A stretch of 64,000 nucleotides of DNA from the NCBI RefSeq assembly GCF_040783975.1, contig NZ_CP160631.1, forward strand, positions 3,720,001 through 3,784,000, written 5' to 3'. Below are positions 49,589 to 60,711 of this stretch, in pieces. The translations under genes and the position numbers were made by a program. Position 1 is the first letter of the stretch; the number at the start of each line of letters is the position of its first letter. The notes under the pieces were generated by a model, which was not told the origin of the DNA, did not search any database, and worked only from the letters and a program-made list of their open reading frames with translations. Source of the DNA: Pantoea sp. Ep11b (GTDB taxonomy: Bacteria > Pseudomonadota > Gammaproteobacteria > Enterobacterales > Enterobacteriaceae).

Positions 49589-49681
49589 TCCACCGGGCGT
49601 AATTATCTGCCGCTCTGCCCTGTTTTCCCGCGCAAAGCCCATGCTATCTTGTGGTTTTGATTTTTTCAGTGGGCAAAATTG

Positions 49682-50779
49682 ATGACAAAGTTGCGGGTAG
49701 GGATCGTGTTTGGCGGGAAATCGGCTGAGCATGAGGTGTCGTTGCAGTCGGCCAAAAATATCCTTGAGGCGATCGATAAAACCAGATTCGATGTGGTGCT
49801 GCTGGGCATCGACAAGCAGGGAAAGTGGCACCTTAACGATGCGTCAGACTTCTTACTTAACGCGGAGAATCCGGCGCTGATCGCGCTGAATTCTGCTGCC
49901 GAAGCGGTGGCGCTGGTGCCGGGTCAGACACAGCAGCAGATCATCACCCGTCACGATGCCCATCCACTGTCGCAAATCGATGTCATCTTTCCGATTGTTC
50001 ACGGCACGCTGGGCGAAGATGGCTCCCTGCAGGGTCTGCTGCGCATGGCTTCGTTACCCTTCGTCGGTTCCGATGTGCTGGGGTCCGCCGTCAGCATGGA
50101 TAAAGATTTTACCAAGCGCCTGTTACGCGATGCCGGGCTGAAGGTCGCGCCGTGGCTGAGCGTCACGCAGGCGCAGCGCGCGCAGCTGGACGCAGAGGCC
50201 GTGATTGCCCGCCTGGGCCTGCCGCTGTTTATCAAACCGGCCAACCAGGGTTCATCGGTAGGCGTCAGCAAAGTGAACTCGCCTGACGAATTTGAGGCGG
50301 CGCTGGCGCTGGCCTTCTCCTTTGACCGTAAGGTGCTGATTGAACAGGGCATCAAAGGCCGGGAGATCGAGTGTGCGGTGCTGGGTAACGACGCCCCTGA
50401 AGCCAGCCCGTGCGGTGAAGTGGTGGTGCATGACGCCTTTTACTCTTACGACACCAAATATATCTCTGAAAGCGGCGCACAGACGGTCGTTCCGGCGGCG
50501 ATTTCCGCGCAGACCAGCGAGGCCATTCAGGCCGTCGCCATCCGGGCCTTCACTGCGCTGGAGTGCTTTGGCATGGCCCGCGTCGATGTCTTCCTGACTG
50601 ACGACGGTGAGATTATCGTCAACGAGGTGAACACCCTGCCCGGCTTCACCAACATCAGTATGTACCCGAAACTCTGGCAGGCGGCCGGACTCAGCTATCA
50701 GGATCTGATCAGCCGCCTGATCGATCTGGCGATAGCACGTCACCAGCAGGCCAGCACCCTGAAAAGCAGCGTCAGCTGA
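49682..50779 (+). CDS. ddlA: D-alanine-D-alanine ligase A
   Basis: ATP-grasp enzyme that joins two D-Ala for peptidoglycan precursors. The 365-residue protein shows [21 protein letters not shown] (substrate Glu near residue 17), [34 protein letters not shown] with the ATP-binding Lys, the omega loop region FYSYDTKY (the Tyr typical of D-Ala-D-Ala specificity), and the metal ligands in [15 protein letters not shown] [10 protein letters not shown] near residue 318. The chosen ATG at 49682 follows directly after a TTG and lies close to the expected start. Sequence is closer to E. coli DdlA than DdlB. No van-type changes are seen. Confidence 0.95.
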   Translation: MTKLRVGIVFGGKSAEHEVSLQSAKNILEAIDKTRFDVVLLGIDKQGKWHLNDASDFLLNAENPALIALNSAAEAVALVPGQTQQQIITRHDAHPLSQIDVIFPIVHGTLGEDGSLQGLLRMASLPFVGSDVLGSAVSMDKDFTKRLLRDAGLKVAPWLSVTQAQRAQLDAEAVIARLGLPLFIKPANQGSSVGVSKVNSPDEFEAALALAFSFDRKVLIEQGIKGREIECAVLGNDAPEASPCGEVVVHDAFYSYDTKYISESGAQTVVPAAISAQTSEAIQAVAIRAFTALECFGMARVDVFLTDDGEIIVNEVNTLPGFTNISMYPKLWQAAGLSYQDLISRLIDLAIARHQQASTLKSSVS

Positions 50780-50799
50780 TCCCAGCCGGCGGCGTGGCG

Positions 50800-52221
50800 T
50801 TATGCCACGTCGCTGGTCATGGCCTGCTCGCCGACCGGGGAGGTCTGATTGCGGCCATTGCGTTTCGACAGGTAGAGATTTTTGTCTGCGGCGGAGATCA
50901 GCCGGTTGATGACGCGATGCCACTCTGCCGCCCTGCCCGCCCGGCCGTGCGCCAGCCCCAGGCTGATGGTCACCGTCACCTTACTACCCTGCAGCCAGAA
51001 CTTCTCTTTCGCCATCTTCTGCCGGATCGCCTCTGCCAGAAAGTAGAGCTTGTCCGGATTCTGATCGAACAGTATCACCACAAACTCTTCGCCGCCAAAA
51101 CGGCAGATGCGTCCCGCTTTGCCCACGACGCGCTGCATCCGGCGGGCGATCTCTTCCAGCACGCTGTCGCCCGCATCATGGCCAAAATTGTCGTTAATCG
51201 TTTTGAAGTAGTCGACATCAATCAGGATCACGCCTGCCGTGCGCGCCGGGTTAATCGGCTCGGCATGCAGGCTTTCATAGAGACCCGAACGCGACAGCAG
51301 TCGGGTCAGGAAATCGTAGTTTGCCCGCAGCGCCAGCCGCTCATTCAGCTGGCGGATCGCGTCCATGCTTGCAGCCACGATCAGCGGACTGATCGCGATA
51401 GTCGCCACGCCGAGTCGTGCCGAGGTGAGATGGCTGACTGGCAGCAGATTGTCATCACCCTGAATATTCATCAGCCCGTGTGACACCAGGATAATCTCAG
51501 TAATACCGGTCAGCAGGATCACCAGGCTGGTCAGCGGCATCGGCAGCACAACGGCGCACCAGACCAGCGCCGGAACCGGAAAGGTCAGGCTGCCCGCCCC
51601 GCCCATCATCGCGCCGATGATCAGCGACAGGACCACCGCGATGACAGGGAAGAGTTTGCCTAGCTCCCTGAACTGCCGGGGCGACAGCGACGACCAGTCG
51701 CGCGTCAGCAGAAAAGGCAGCAGCATCAGCCCGGTAGAGAACTGCTCGCTGAACCACTCACCCCATGCTGTCGCCAGTCCGGTATCAAAGTCGGCCTGCT
51801 GAGCCAGTGCTCCCCAGCTGGCACAGGCCAGGGCCGCCAGCAGACAGGCCGGAAAAATGCGCAGTACGCTGGTAATACGTTCGCTGCCGGAATTGTGCTG
51901 AAGATGTTTCACCAGCAGCAGTACCGCCACCAGCACAAACAGCAGATTCGCCAGGTTGAGCGTAAACGCGGTCAGCGCCCAGCCCGAAAAAACGGTGTCG
52001 TTAAACACCATCGCGGCAAAGCTGGCGAGGTAATAGCGGGTCTGATGCAGAAAGGGATGGCGAACGATGATGCCGGTGATGATCGCGTTGACCGGCCAGA
52101 ATAGCGACAGCTCCTGCGGAAAGCGCAGGTGTCCGCCAATAAAGCAGAATAGCAGCGTGATTAAAAACAGCGAAAAGGCATTCTTCTTAGCGTTGTGCTC
52201 TTCAAACAGCTCTATACGCAT
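50800..52221 (-). CDS. MASE1-GGDEF diguanylate cyclase
   Basis: Membrane diguanylate cyclase of 473 residues that should make c-di-GMP from GTP. An N-terminal MASE1 integral-membrane sensor with eight or so hydrophobic helices (about 18-290) is followed by a GGDEF domain (about 310-460). The active-site loop is FGGEEF, with the metal-binding DVDYFKTINDNFGHDAGD before it. The I-site RxxD is not present at its usual position five residues upstream, so product inhibition may be absent. Start: ATG 52221 (MRIELFEEH) after AAGG; 52257 is an alternative giving 12 more residues. There is no EAL domain. It is convergent with ddlA; proximity to the fimbrial operon suggests, but does not prove, linked control of attachment. 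Confidence 0.92.
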   Translation of the reverse strand: MRIELFEEHNAKKNAFSLFLITLLFCFIGGHLRFPQELSLFWPVNAIITGIIVRHPFLHQTRYYLASFAAMVFNDTVFSGWALTAFTLNLANLLFVLVAVLLLVKHLQHNSGSERITSVLRIFPACLLAALACASWGALAQQADFDTGLATAWGEWFSEQFSTGLMLLPFLLTRDWSSLSPRQFRELGKLFPVIAVVLSLIIGAMMGGAGSLTFPVPALVWCAVVLPMPLTSLVILLTGITEIILVSHGLMNIQGDDNLLPVSHLTSARLGVATIAISPLIVAASMDAIRQLNERLALRANYDFLTRLLSRSGLYESLHAEPINPARTAGVILIDVDYFKTINDNFGHDAGDSVLEEIARRMQRVVGKAGRICRFGGEEFVVILFDQNPDKLYFLAEAIRQKMAKEKFWLQGSKVTVTISLGLAHGRAGRAAEWHRVINRLISAADKNLYLSKRNGRNQTSPVGEQAMTSDVA

Positions 52222-52410
52222 ACTTCCGGACCTTGTTGCAAAGAGGCGTTTCCACATCAGCCTGAACAGGCGCGTGGTGTCAGAATAATTACATCCTGGG
52301 GACCCGCTGTATCATCCTGCGATAAAACACCACTTAATGGGTCAATCCGGGAGGTGACTGATACCCGATGACGCCAGCAAATGGGGGCTTATTATGCCCT
52401 GCATACAAAA

Positions 52411-52437
52411 AAATCGGATATCCGGGATATCCGATTT
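52411..52437. terminator. Bidirectional terminator between cyclase promoter and sulP
   Basis: AAATCGGATATCC-GG-GATATCCGATTT has an A run before and TTT after, so it can terminate on both strands. It lies about 35 bases beyond the sulP stop and ends the carbonic anhydrase-sulP operon. Confidence 0.88.
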
Positions 52438-52471
52438 TTGCTGTTATGACACCCTGTCTTTGCGCTTAACG

Positions 52472-53947
52472 CTATTTTACAGCCACCGGCCATTGACTCA
52501 GGCGGATACCCCTTTTATCGGCATTATCGCCGAAATCTTTAAGCACCGCTCTGACGTCGGGATCGATATATTCTGCATTATCGTTATCCACGATGACCAC
52601 GCTGTTCTCCGGGATCTCATCCAGCAATCCCTGCAGCTTTGGATTGTGCATAAAGGTCAGGTTCTGCTGAAAGCGCAGTACATAGTGGTCGTCGTAACGG
52701 GTAAGCTGCAGCGCGTTGCGATGGCTCTTATAGATGCTGCAGAGGATCTGCGTGGCGATCCCGATCCCGATGCCGGCCAGCATACCCAGCGTGATGATCC
52801 CGACGATCGTCGCCAGAAACGGTACGTACTGCTGCGGGCCCATCCGGAACTGCTCAACAAAGAGACGCGGCGTCGCCAGTTTATAGCCGGTGTAGAGCAG
52901 CACGGCGGCCAGGCTGGCCAGCGGGATAGCGTTCAGCATCTCGCTGAACCACATACCGCAAATCAGCAGCAGCAGGCCGTGAATGAAAATCGACAGCTTC
53001 GTCTGCGCGCCTGCGCTGACGTTGACCGAACTGCGCACAATCACTGCCGTGATCGGCATGGCACCCAGCAATCCGGCGGTCAGATTACCAATCCCCTGCG
53101 CAAACATCTCTTTGTTAGGCGACGGCGCAGGCGTCTGCGGACGTAACTTTTTCAGCGCCTCCTGGCTCAGCAGTGTTTCCAGGCTGGCGACCAGCGCCAG
53201 GGTAACGGCCACCACCCAGACCTGCGGATTCTGCCAGGCCATCCAGTCGGGCGTCTCCAGTCCGGCCATCAGCGCAGAAACGCTGTCGAAGGCAGGCAGC
53301 GAAATGCGCGCCAGACCGCTGGCGAGGTCAGGAAAGAGTCGCCCACCGACGACCGTCGCCAGGCAGCCGGACAGTACGGCTATCAGCGGACCGGGGATCC
53401 AGGCCAGCGCTTTGATCCGTTTGATCGGCCCGGTGGTCCAGAGGCAGAGGATAGCCAGGCCCGCCCCCGCCACGGCTATCGCGGGCAGTGAAAAGGTCAT
53501 CTCACCCGTCACCAGCGACACCAGTTCCGCATCGCCTGCCGCACCAAACGCCACCGGGATCTGCTGCATGATCAGCAGCAGACCAATCGCCGCCAGCATC
53601 CCCTTGATGACGCTGCCTGGCACCAGCGAAATAAAGCGCCCGGCGCGCAGTAGCCCGAACAGGCACTGCAGCGCCCCGGCAATGATCAGCGCAGTGAGAA
53701 AGGCGGAGAAGCTGCCCAGCGATGCCATTGAGGCGACGACGATAGTGACCAGACCCGCCGCCGGACCGCTGACGGCAAACCGGGAGGGACTCAGCGACGT
53801 GACCACCAGTCCGCCAATCACACCCGTCAGCAGACCGGCAAACGGCGGCAATCCACTCGCCTGGGCAATCCCCAGGCAGAGTGGTAAGGCGACCAGGAAA
53901 ACCACCAGACCCGCCGGGATGTCGCGGCGCAGGGTATCGAGGTTCAT
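52472..53947 (-). CDS. SulP-family anion transporter, probable bicarbonate importer
   Basis: SLC26/SulP membrane protein of 491 residues. The transport core (about 1-400) carries the family blocks FLVALPLCLGIAQASGLPPFAGL, TSLSPSRFAVSGPAAGLVTIV, GLLGAMPITAVIVRSSVNVSAGAQT and about fourteen hydrophobic segments. A short degenerate STAS domain follows (about 430-491; ENSVVIVDNDNAEYIDPDV). The start overlaps the carbonic anhydrase stop as ATGA, so the two are coupled. Pairing with a beta-carbonic anhydrase strongly suggests bicarbonate as substrate, although sulfate or other anions cannot be excluded from sequence. Confidence 0.9.
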   Translation of the reverse strand: MNLDTLRRDIPAGLVVFLVALPLCLGIAQASGLPPFAGLLTGVIGGLVVTSLSPSRFAVSGPAAGLVTIVVASMASLGSFSAFLTALIIAGALQCLFGLLRAGRFISLVPGSVIKGMLAAIGLLLIMQQIPVAFGAAGDAELVSLVTGEMTFSLPAIAVAGAGLAILCLWTTGPIKRIKALAWIPGPLIAVLSGCLATVVGGRLFPDLASGLARISLPAFDSVSALMAGLETPDWMAWQNPQVWVVAVTLALVASLETLLSQEALKKLRPQTPAPSPNKEMFAQGIGNLTAGLLGAMPITAVIVRSSVNVSAGAQTKLSIFIHGLLLLICGMWFSEMLNAIPLASLAAVLLYTGYKLATPRLFVEQFRMGPQQYVPFLATIVGIITLGMLAGIGIGIATQILCSIYKSHRNALQLTRYDDHYVLRFQQNLTFMHNPKLQGLLDEIPENSVVIVDNDNAEYIDPDVRAVLKDFGDNADKRGIRLSQWPVAVK

Positions 53948-54579
53948 AAGGAAGGCTCCTCTGCAGATTGATGGATCAGCTCTTTAAGATGGCCGGATCG
54001 CAGGTCATATACACAACCAAACACCGCCAGTTCCTGGCCCGATTGCCAGATTTGCCGGACCGGTCCGGCGTTCACCAGTCTGGCGAACTGCGCTTTGACG
54101 TTCGCTTCAACCAGCCGGTCGAGCCGTTCAGCCGTTTCGGCCTGCGGCGACGGGTTCTCTGCCAGCTCTGTCTCAATATCCTGACGCAGCCTGCTGATGC
54201 GCCTAGCCAGCGCACTCTCCTGGCCGTCCAGCACGCTGCCCGGCAGATTCAGCGCGGCCTCCACCCCGCCGCAGCCGTAGTGGCCGCTAAGAACAATGCG
54301 TTTCACGCCGAGAAAAAAGAGGGCGTACTGCAGGACGCTGAGTAAATTGTCATCCTCTTCAATCACCATGTTGGCGATGTTGCGGTGGACAAAGAGTTCG
54401 CCAGGCTGGGAGCCGGTCAGGACTTCGGCAGGAACGCGGCTGTCAGAGCAGCCTATCCAGAGTGAGTGCGGTTTTTGCTGATGAAGGAATTTTTTAAAAT
54501 AGTCCGGATTGCGCTGGCGGCGCTGTAAGGCCCAACTGCGATTTTTCGCTAATAAGGGTTTAAGTGTCGTCACAATCAT
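53944..54579 (-). CDS. Beta-class carbonic anhydrase
   Basis: Zinc enzyme interconverting CO2 and bicarbonate, 211 residues. All zinc and catalytic residues are visible: CSDSR (C44, D46, R48) and HYGCGG (H100, C103). FVHRNIANMV and the GHYGCGGVEAAL block are typical of the plant/E. coli Can type. It precedes sulP and overlaps it by four bases; together they should import and equilibrate inorganic carbon. Upstream lies a 570-base gene-free AT-rich region that must contain its promoter. A second, housekeeping carbonic anhydrase would be expected elsewhere. Confidence 0.94.
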   Translation of the reverse strand: MIVTTLKPLLAKNRSWALQRRQRNPDYFKKFLHQQKPHSLWIGCSDSRVPAEVLTGSQPGELFVHRNIANMVIEEDDNLLSVLQYALFFLGVKRIVLSGHYGCGGVEAALNLPGSVLDGQESALARRISRLRQDIETELAENPSPQAETAERLDRLVEANVKAQFARLVNAGPVRQIWQSGQELAVFGCVYDLRSGHLKELIHQSAEEPSL

Positions 54580-55157
54580 CTCTCTCTACTACCGGGATGT
54601 CGCATCCTGGCTGACCACAAAGTGTTTCGGCTGACCGGTAAAGGGTAAGCCGCCAGGTAAATAAGAACTGAGTCACAGAAAAAGGTTATAGACGTTAACC
54701 ATTATCAATGCACGAGCAATATTTCACAGCGCATTAACATCGCTTCGTTTGTCAGTAAGACGTCAACAAGAGTCAGTTAAAAGTAAATTTAATTCAGCAC
54801 ACGATTCTGGATGAAATATAAATCATTGGTATTTTTATCATTTAAATCATTAATTTAAATAATAACAGATTAATAAGTAAAGTTAGTGCTGACAAATAAA
54901 TACAAGCAGTAACTCAGGGGATATTGTTTATTCTAAAAATCAGCCGGACTTTTATTAGGATTGCTCTTAATTAAAAAATTAACCATTAGCACAATTCACC
55001 AGCCTGATTGAAGGGAGCCAGTTTAATCCACCTGATTTGAGTTAAGAATAAAGCGGGAGATAATTAATTTAATTTGCACGGATATAGTGACGGAAGTTAG
55101 TAAATCAGGGCCGGAAATTATCAGAGCCTGAACGCTCAGGCTCTTTTTCTTGACGAA
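54580..55157. other. AT-rich gene-free gap with a plus-strand terminator
   Basis: About 580 bases, strongly AT-rich, with no supported gene. At 55119-55147 AGAGCCTGA-ACG-CTCAGGCTCT is followed by TTTTTCTT on the plus strand, i.e. a good intrinsic terminator whose upstream transcript is not a recognised gene. On the minus strand the same hairpin follows the phosphatase stop but has only GATAATTT after it. Confidence 0.5.
55119..55147 (+). terminator. Intrinsic terminator, hairpin with T run on plus strand
   Basis: Stem AGAGCCTGA(A) / (C)TCAGGCTCT, loop about ACGC, tail TTTTTC. It may serve the minus-strand phosphatase gene weakly or an unrecognised plus-strand RNA. Confidence 0.7.
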
Positions 55158-55967
55158 TTATTTACCGTTCCAGCTCTGCAGGCGCGACTCCCGCACCGAC
55201 AGCTGCTGTTCCGGGGTCAGCTTGTTGTAGTTTTCCGCCATGCCGCTCTCCCAGTCACCGTAGAGCGGGTTCGGCAGCACAATGAACTGCGTACCAAAGC
55301 GCTGATGGTTAAGGTTGACGAAATCGCGCCGCTGCTGATTCCCCTGATGCCAGGTGGCCCCACCGAAATCGTTGAGGTTATCCCCTACGTAGAGCACCAC
55401 GTTATAGCCGGCATGTTTAATGGCATCGAAACGTGCCTGTTTGTTGGAGCTGTCGCTATTCAGACGCACTGTTTTTTCGCTGACCTCAGGGAAACCGAGC
55501 TGCTGCATATTGGCGACAGTGGCGGCGTAATCTTTCTGGTCGCGGTTCGAGACATAGAACAGCGTGCCGCCGTTTTGGGTGACATGACGGGCGAACTCAA
55601 CGGCGCCGGGCACCGCTTTCGCCTGCCGCGCCTGCGTCCAGGCTGACCAGGTTTTGCTGCTGAACGGCTGACCGTTCTTCGCCTGCCACGCGCTATAGGC
55701 GCTGTTATCCAGCATGGTCTCATCCAGATCGACAATGACCGCTTTAGGTTTGCCGGTCAGCGAGGGCGCCTGATCAAAAGCCATGCGTGCAATATTAAAA
55801 GCCTGCCAGGTCAGCGCCTGATATTCACCAGACTGCTGGAACCAGTTGGCCGCCAGCACCGATTGCTGGCCCAGCTGCTGCTGCGCGGTCTGCTGTGCCG
55901 AGGGAGCACAGCCGGTCAGTAACAGCGCGACCAGACCGGATGCAGCGAGTGTTGCGGAGGTTTTCAT
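55158..55967 (-). CDS. e(P4)-family acid phosphatase / 5'-nucleotidase lipoprotein
   Basis: Class C (DDDD-type) HAD phosphatase of 269 residues, related to Haemophilus lipoprotein e(P4). A signal peptide ends with lipobox LLTGC (Cys near residue 20), so it is anchored in the outer membrane, facing the periplasm. HAD motifs are VIVDLDETMLDN (catalytic Asp pair near 80-82), YVSNR and a downstream VGDNLNDFGG. It probably dephosphorylates nucleotides or NMN outside the cytoplasm for salvage. Start: the second of two adjacent ATGs is used, seven bases after AAGGA. It stands alone between a 580-base gap and a divergent oxidoreductase-like gene. Confidence 0.92.
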   Translation of the reverse strand: MKTSATLAASGLVALLLTGCAPSAQQTAQQQLGQQSVLAANWFQQSGEYQALTWQAFNIARMAFDQAPSLTGKPKAVIVDLDETMLDNSAYSAWQAKNGQPFSSKTWSAWTQARQAKAVPGAVEFARHVTQNGGTLFYVSNRDQKDYAATVANMQQLGFPEVSEKTVRLNSDSSNKQARFDAIKHAGYNVVLYVGDNLNDFGGATWHQGNQQRRDFVNLNHQRFGTQFIVLPNPLYGDWESGMAENYNKLTPEQQLSVRESRLQSWNGK

Positions 55968-56073
55968 CATTTCATCCTTAATGTGAGAAAGGGCTTGGGA
56001 GAAGCTTCAAAAATGTAGCAGTTAACGTAAGCTGTGGGCAGCCCAACGCATGCTGTTATAACAGGAGATTCTT

Positions 56074-56805
56074 ATGGCCGTGAACCCGCACTCGCCGTTG
56101 CTCGACGCGCTGACGTGGCTCGATTACGCGTTTCAGCCCGCCGGTGAGCCGCCGCCCGCCGATGCCGCCTATGGTCATCAGCGCCACAGCGCGACCGTGG
56201 TCAATGACAGTGAGAACATTCCTCCCAAAAGCTGCGAGTCAGATGGGGTGATCGCCAGCGGAACGCGTCCGGTCGCCGTTTACACGGCGGATTGCCTGCC
56301 CGTTCTGTTTGCGGATCGTGAAACGCGGATCGTGGCCGCAGTGCATGCCGGACTCAAGGGCACGCTGGCGGGCGTCCTGACCCGCGCCGTGGAAAAACTG
56401 TGTGAACAGGGCTGCACACCTCAGAATCTGGTGGTGGCGATCGGCCCGGCAATGGGGCCCTGCTGCTACGAGCTGGCTGAACCGCAGCTGACGGCGATCG
56501 CGCAGGATCCGGCCTTCACCCGCGGGCTGCGCTGGCATCAGCACCAGCCGGTCAATCCGCTGGCGCAGCGTCCGCAGGCCACTGCCCGGCAGCAGGGCGT
56601 CTGGTTCGATCTGCCTGCGCTGGCGACACAGTTGCTGGTGGAGGCAGGTGTGCCAGCCTCGCAGATCGACAACGTGAATGTCTGTACCTACTGCATGGCA
56701 GAGAGCGGCTCCAGCTACCGCTTTAATACCCACTCTGGCAGCGGCTATCGCTCACGCTATTCGTGGATCCGCCAGCGCCCCTCACCGGACGATGCGGCGC
56801 GATAA
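56074..56805 (+). CDS. PgeF/YfiH-type polyphenol oxidase (DUF152) paralogue
   Basis: A 243-residue protein of the laccase-domain/YfiH family. Metal-site motifs are present: GHQRHSATVV (His), TADCLPVLFAD (Cys), AAVHAGLKGTLAGV (His) and the downstream VCTYCMAESGSSYRFNTHSGSGYRSRY. Members act as purine nucleoside phosphorylase/peptidoglycan-edit factors or polyphenol oxidases; which applies is uncertain. The true E. coli pgeF lies in a different locus near clpB, so this is likely a second, accessory paralogue. It is divergent from the e(P4) gene (about 105 bases) and about 180 bases upstream of fadH. Confidence 0.85.
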   Translation: MAVNPHSPLLDALTWLDYAFQPAGEPPPADAAYGHQRHSATVVNDSENIPPKSCESDGVIASGTRPVAVYTADCLPVLFADRETRIVAAVHAGLKGTLAGVLTRAVEKLCEQGCTPQNLVVAIGPAMGPCCYELAEPQLTAIAQDPAFTRGLRWHQHQPVNPLAQRPQATARQQGVWFDLPALATQLLVEAGVPASQIDNVNVCTYCMAESGSSYRFNTHSGSGYRSRYSWIRQRPSPDDAAR

Positions 56806-56950
56806 CGGTGCTGGCGCTATCGGGCTGACCGCACGCAGGCGGAAGGCCCGTCTCTGTGACCCTGACCGGCTCACCGCCTGCCGCTGTTTTTGATTTCACT
56901 CACACCCTGACATTTTTTCACTTTTTTTTAACCGGGAAGCGGCTAGAGTT

Positions 56951-56967
56951 AACTCATCCGACCACTT
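56951..56967. promoter_or_regulatory. Candidate FadR operator upstream of fadH
   Basis: AACTCATCCGACCACTT matches the FadR consensus core TCCGAC and keeps the outer A..CT/..TT positions (about 12 of 17). It lies right after a possible -10 (TAGAGT, 56944-56949) and 17 bases before the fadH ATG, where a repressor would block transcription. Confidence 0.45.
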
Positions 56968-56975
56968 TACACTGA

Positions 56976-59003
<2,028 letters not shown>

Positions 59004-60122
59004 TTAACGCATCTTCACCGCACGCAGCACCACAAACTTCTGGTTGGAGGCGATCAGCGTGCAGTTACCAAACATCTTCTTCAGCTTGTGGTGATAATCC
59101 AGGTGACGGTTGCCGACGATGCGCAGTTCGCCGCCATACTGCAGCGTGCGTTTCGCATCGCGGAACATCTGCCAGGCCAGATGGTCGGTGACCGCGTGCT
59201 GCTGATGGAAAGGCGGATTGCAGAGCACCGCATGCAGCCGATCTGACGGATAGCCGCTCAGCACGTTGTTTACCCGAAACTGGCAGCGATCCAGATCTTC
59301 CGGACGGTTCAGCTCCACGTTCAACTGGCTGGAGGCGACCGCCATGTAGGACTCATCCAGAAAATGCACGTCCGCCTGTGGGTTCTGCGCCAGCGCCATC
59401 AGCCCCACCACGCCGTTACCGCAGCCCAGATCGACAATCTCGCCCTCAATGTTCTCCGGCAGATGCTGTATAAACAGTCGTGCGCCGATATCCAGCGAAG
59501 CGCGTGAGAACACGTTGGCGTAGTTATGGATCTGATACGGGGTGCCATCCAGCGGCCAGGCCAGCGTCGGCTTTGCCTCGCGCAATGCGGGCCGGGTGAA
59601 CTGGCTGAAGATCAGGCGCGCTTTTTTCCACGCCAGCGAGGTGCGGGTTTCACCGATGATCTGTTCGAACAGCTGCAGGGTCGAGTTATGGATCTCTTTG
59701 GCTCGCGCCGCCGCCAGGATCACCGTATCGGGAGTGACGACCTCGCGAATAGCCCGCAGCTGATGCTCCAGCAGCGCCAGGGTTTTCGGGACTTTGATCA
59801 GCACCGCCGCCGGGGCCGCAGGCAGTTCGGCCAGGCTATCCACAAAGTGAACGTCGCTGTCATCCATATCGTTGAATTTCAGGTTCTGACGGGCAGCCTG
59901 CTGGCTCAGCCAGGAGTCACTGACGTGCCAGACGGTGCGCGGATTCAGTGCACAGGTTAATGCCCCGAAACTGTCGTTGAACACCAGCACCGGTCCCTCT
60001 GGCAGCGCCTGCTGCAACAGGTATTCATCAGCCGCGTCCCAGGCTTGTAATGGACTTTCGTCACGCATCTGCGGGAAACGATGCAGGATCAGTGTGCGAT
60101 CGTTCAGTTCAAGTTGGCTCAT
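59004..60122 (-). CDS. rlmG: 23S rRNA (guanine-1835-N2)-methyltransferase
   Basis: SAM-dependent methyltransferase for G1835 of 23S rRNA, 372 residues. It has an N-terminal catalytically inactive methyltransferase-like domain (about 1-190) and the active C-terminal domain: SAM motif [16 protein letters not shown] (near 225-240) and the NPPF catalytic motif [13 protein letters not shown] (near 295-307). [16 protein letters not shown] near the end is characteristic of RlmG. Start: the ATG at 60122 lies after GGAGAA and matches the family; a few upstream codons are not conserved. The stop abuts that of fadH. It is divergent from ygjP as in E. coli. Confidence 0.95.
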   Translation of the reverse strand: MSQLELNDRTLILHRFPQMRDESPLQAWDAADEYLLQQALPEGPVLVFNDSFGALTCALNPRTVWHVSDSWLSQQAARQNLKFNDMDDSDVHFVDSLAELPAAPAAVLIKVPKTLALLEHQLRAIREVVTPDTVILAAARAKEIHNSTLQLFEQIIGETRTSLAWKKARLIFSQFTRPALREAKPTLAWPLDGTPYQIHNYANVFSRASLDIGARLFIQHLPENIEGEIVDLGCGNGVVGLMALAQNPQADVHFLDESYMAVASSQLNVELNRPEDLDRCQFRVNNVLSGYPSDRLHAVLCNPPFHQQHAVTDHLAWQMFRDAKRTLQYGGELRIVGNRHLDYHHKLKKMFGNCTLIASNQKFVVLRAVKMR

Positions 60123-60207
60123 GAATTCTCCGGCGTGGTACACTTTGATTAATTTTCGCCCCGATAAAAAGGGCGCGCAGTATACTCTTTTTCGCCTGGA
60201 ATCCCTA

Positions 60208-60711
60208 ATGTCCCAACTGATCTACCTTCAGGGTTATCCTGCCCCGCTGCTTGAGCAGGTTCAGACGCTGATAGCCCACCAGCGCTTAGGTGCGTTTTTG
60301 CAGGAACGCTACCCCGACACCCACGATGTCATGAGCGACAAGGCGCTGTATGACTATACCCAGGCGCTGAAGAACCGTTATATGCGCAACGCCCCGCCAA
60401 TCAGCAAAGTGATGTGGGATAACAAAATCAAAGTGATGAAGCACGCGCTGGGTCTGCACACCGCCATTTCACGGGTTCAGGGCGGTAAGCTCAGGGCGAA
60501 AGCGGAGATCCGCATCTCCACCTTTTTCCGCCTCGCGCCGGAGCCGTTTCTGCGGATGATCGTAGTGCATGAGCTGGCGCACCTGAAAGAGAAGGATCAC
60601 GACAAAGCGTTCTATCAGCTCTGCTGCCACATGGAACCCGACTATCACCAGCTCGAATTTGATGCGCGCCTCTGGATGACCGACCAGGCGATGCGCGGCA
60701 ACGCCGCTTAA
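60208..60711 (+). CDS. ygjP: YgjP-type SprT-like metallopeptidase
   Basis: A zinc-peptidase-like protein (YgjP/WSS-type, M48-related) of 167 residues. The catalytic HEXXH is in [15 protein letters not shown] (near residues 116-130) with the third ligand region [12 protein letters not shown] downstream. The first half ([23 protein letters not shown]) matches E. coli YgjP. The ATG at 60208 sets the family start although the frame is open upstream. Its stop overlaps that of the chloride channel gene on the other strand by four bases. Its substrate is unknown. Confidence 0.93.
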   Translation: MSQLIYLQGYPAPLLEQVQTLIAHQRLGAFLQERYPDTHDVMSDKALYDYTQALKNRYMRNAPPISKVMWDNKIKVMKHALGLHTAISRVQGGKLRAKAEIRISTFFRLAPEPFLRMIVVHELAHLKEKDHDKAFYQLCCHMEPDYHQLEFDARLWMTDQAMRGNAA

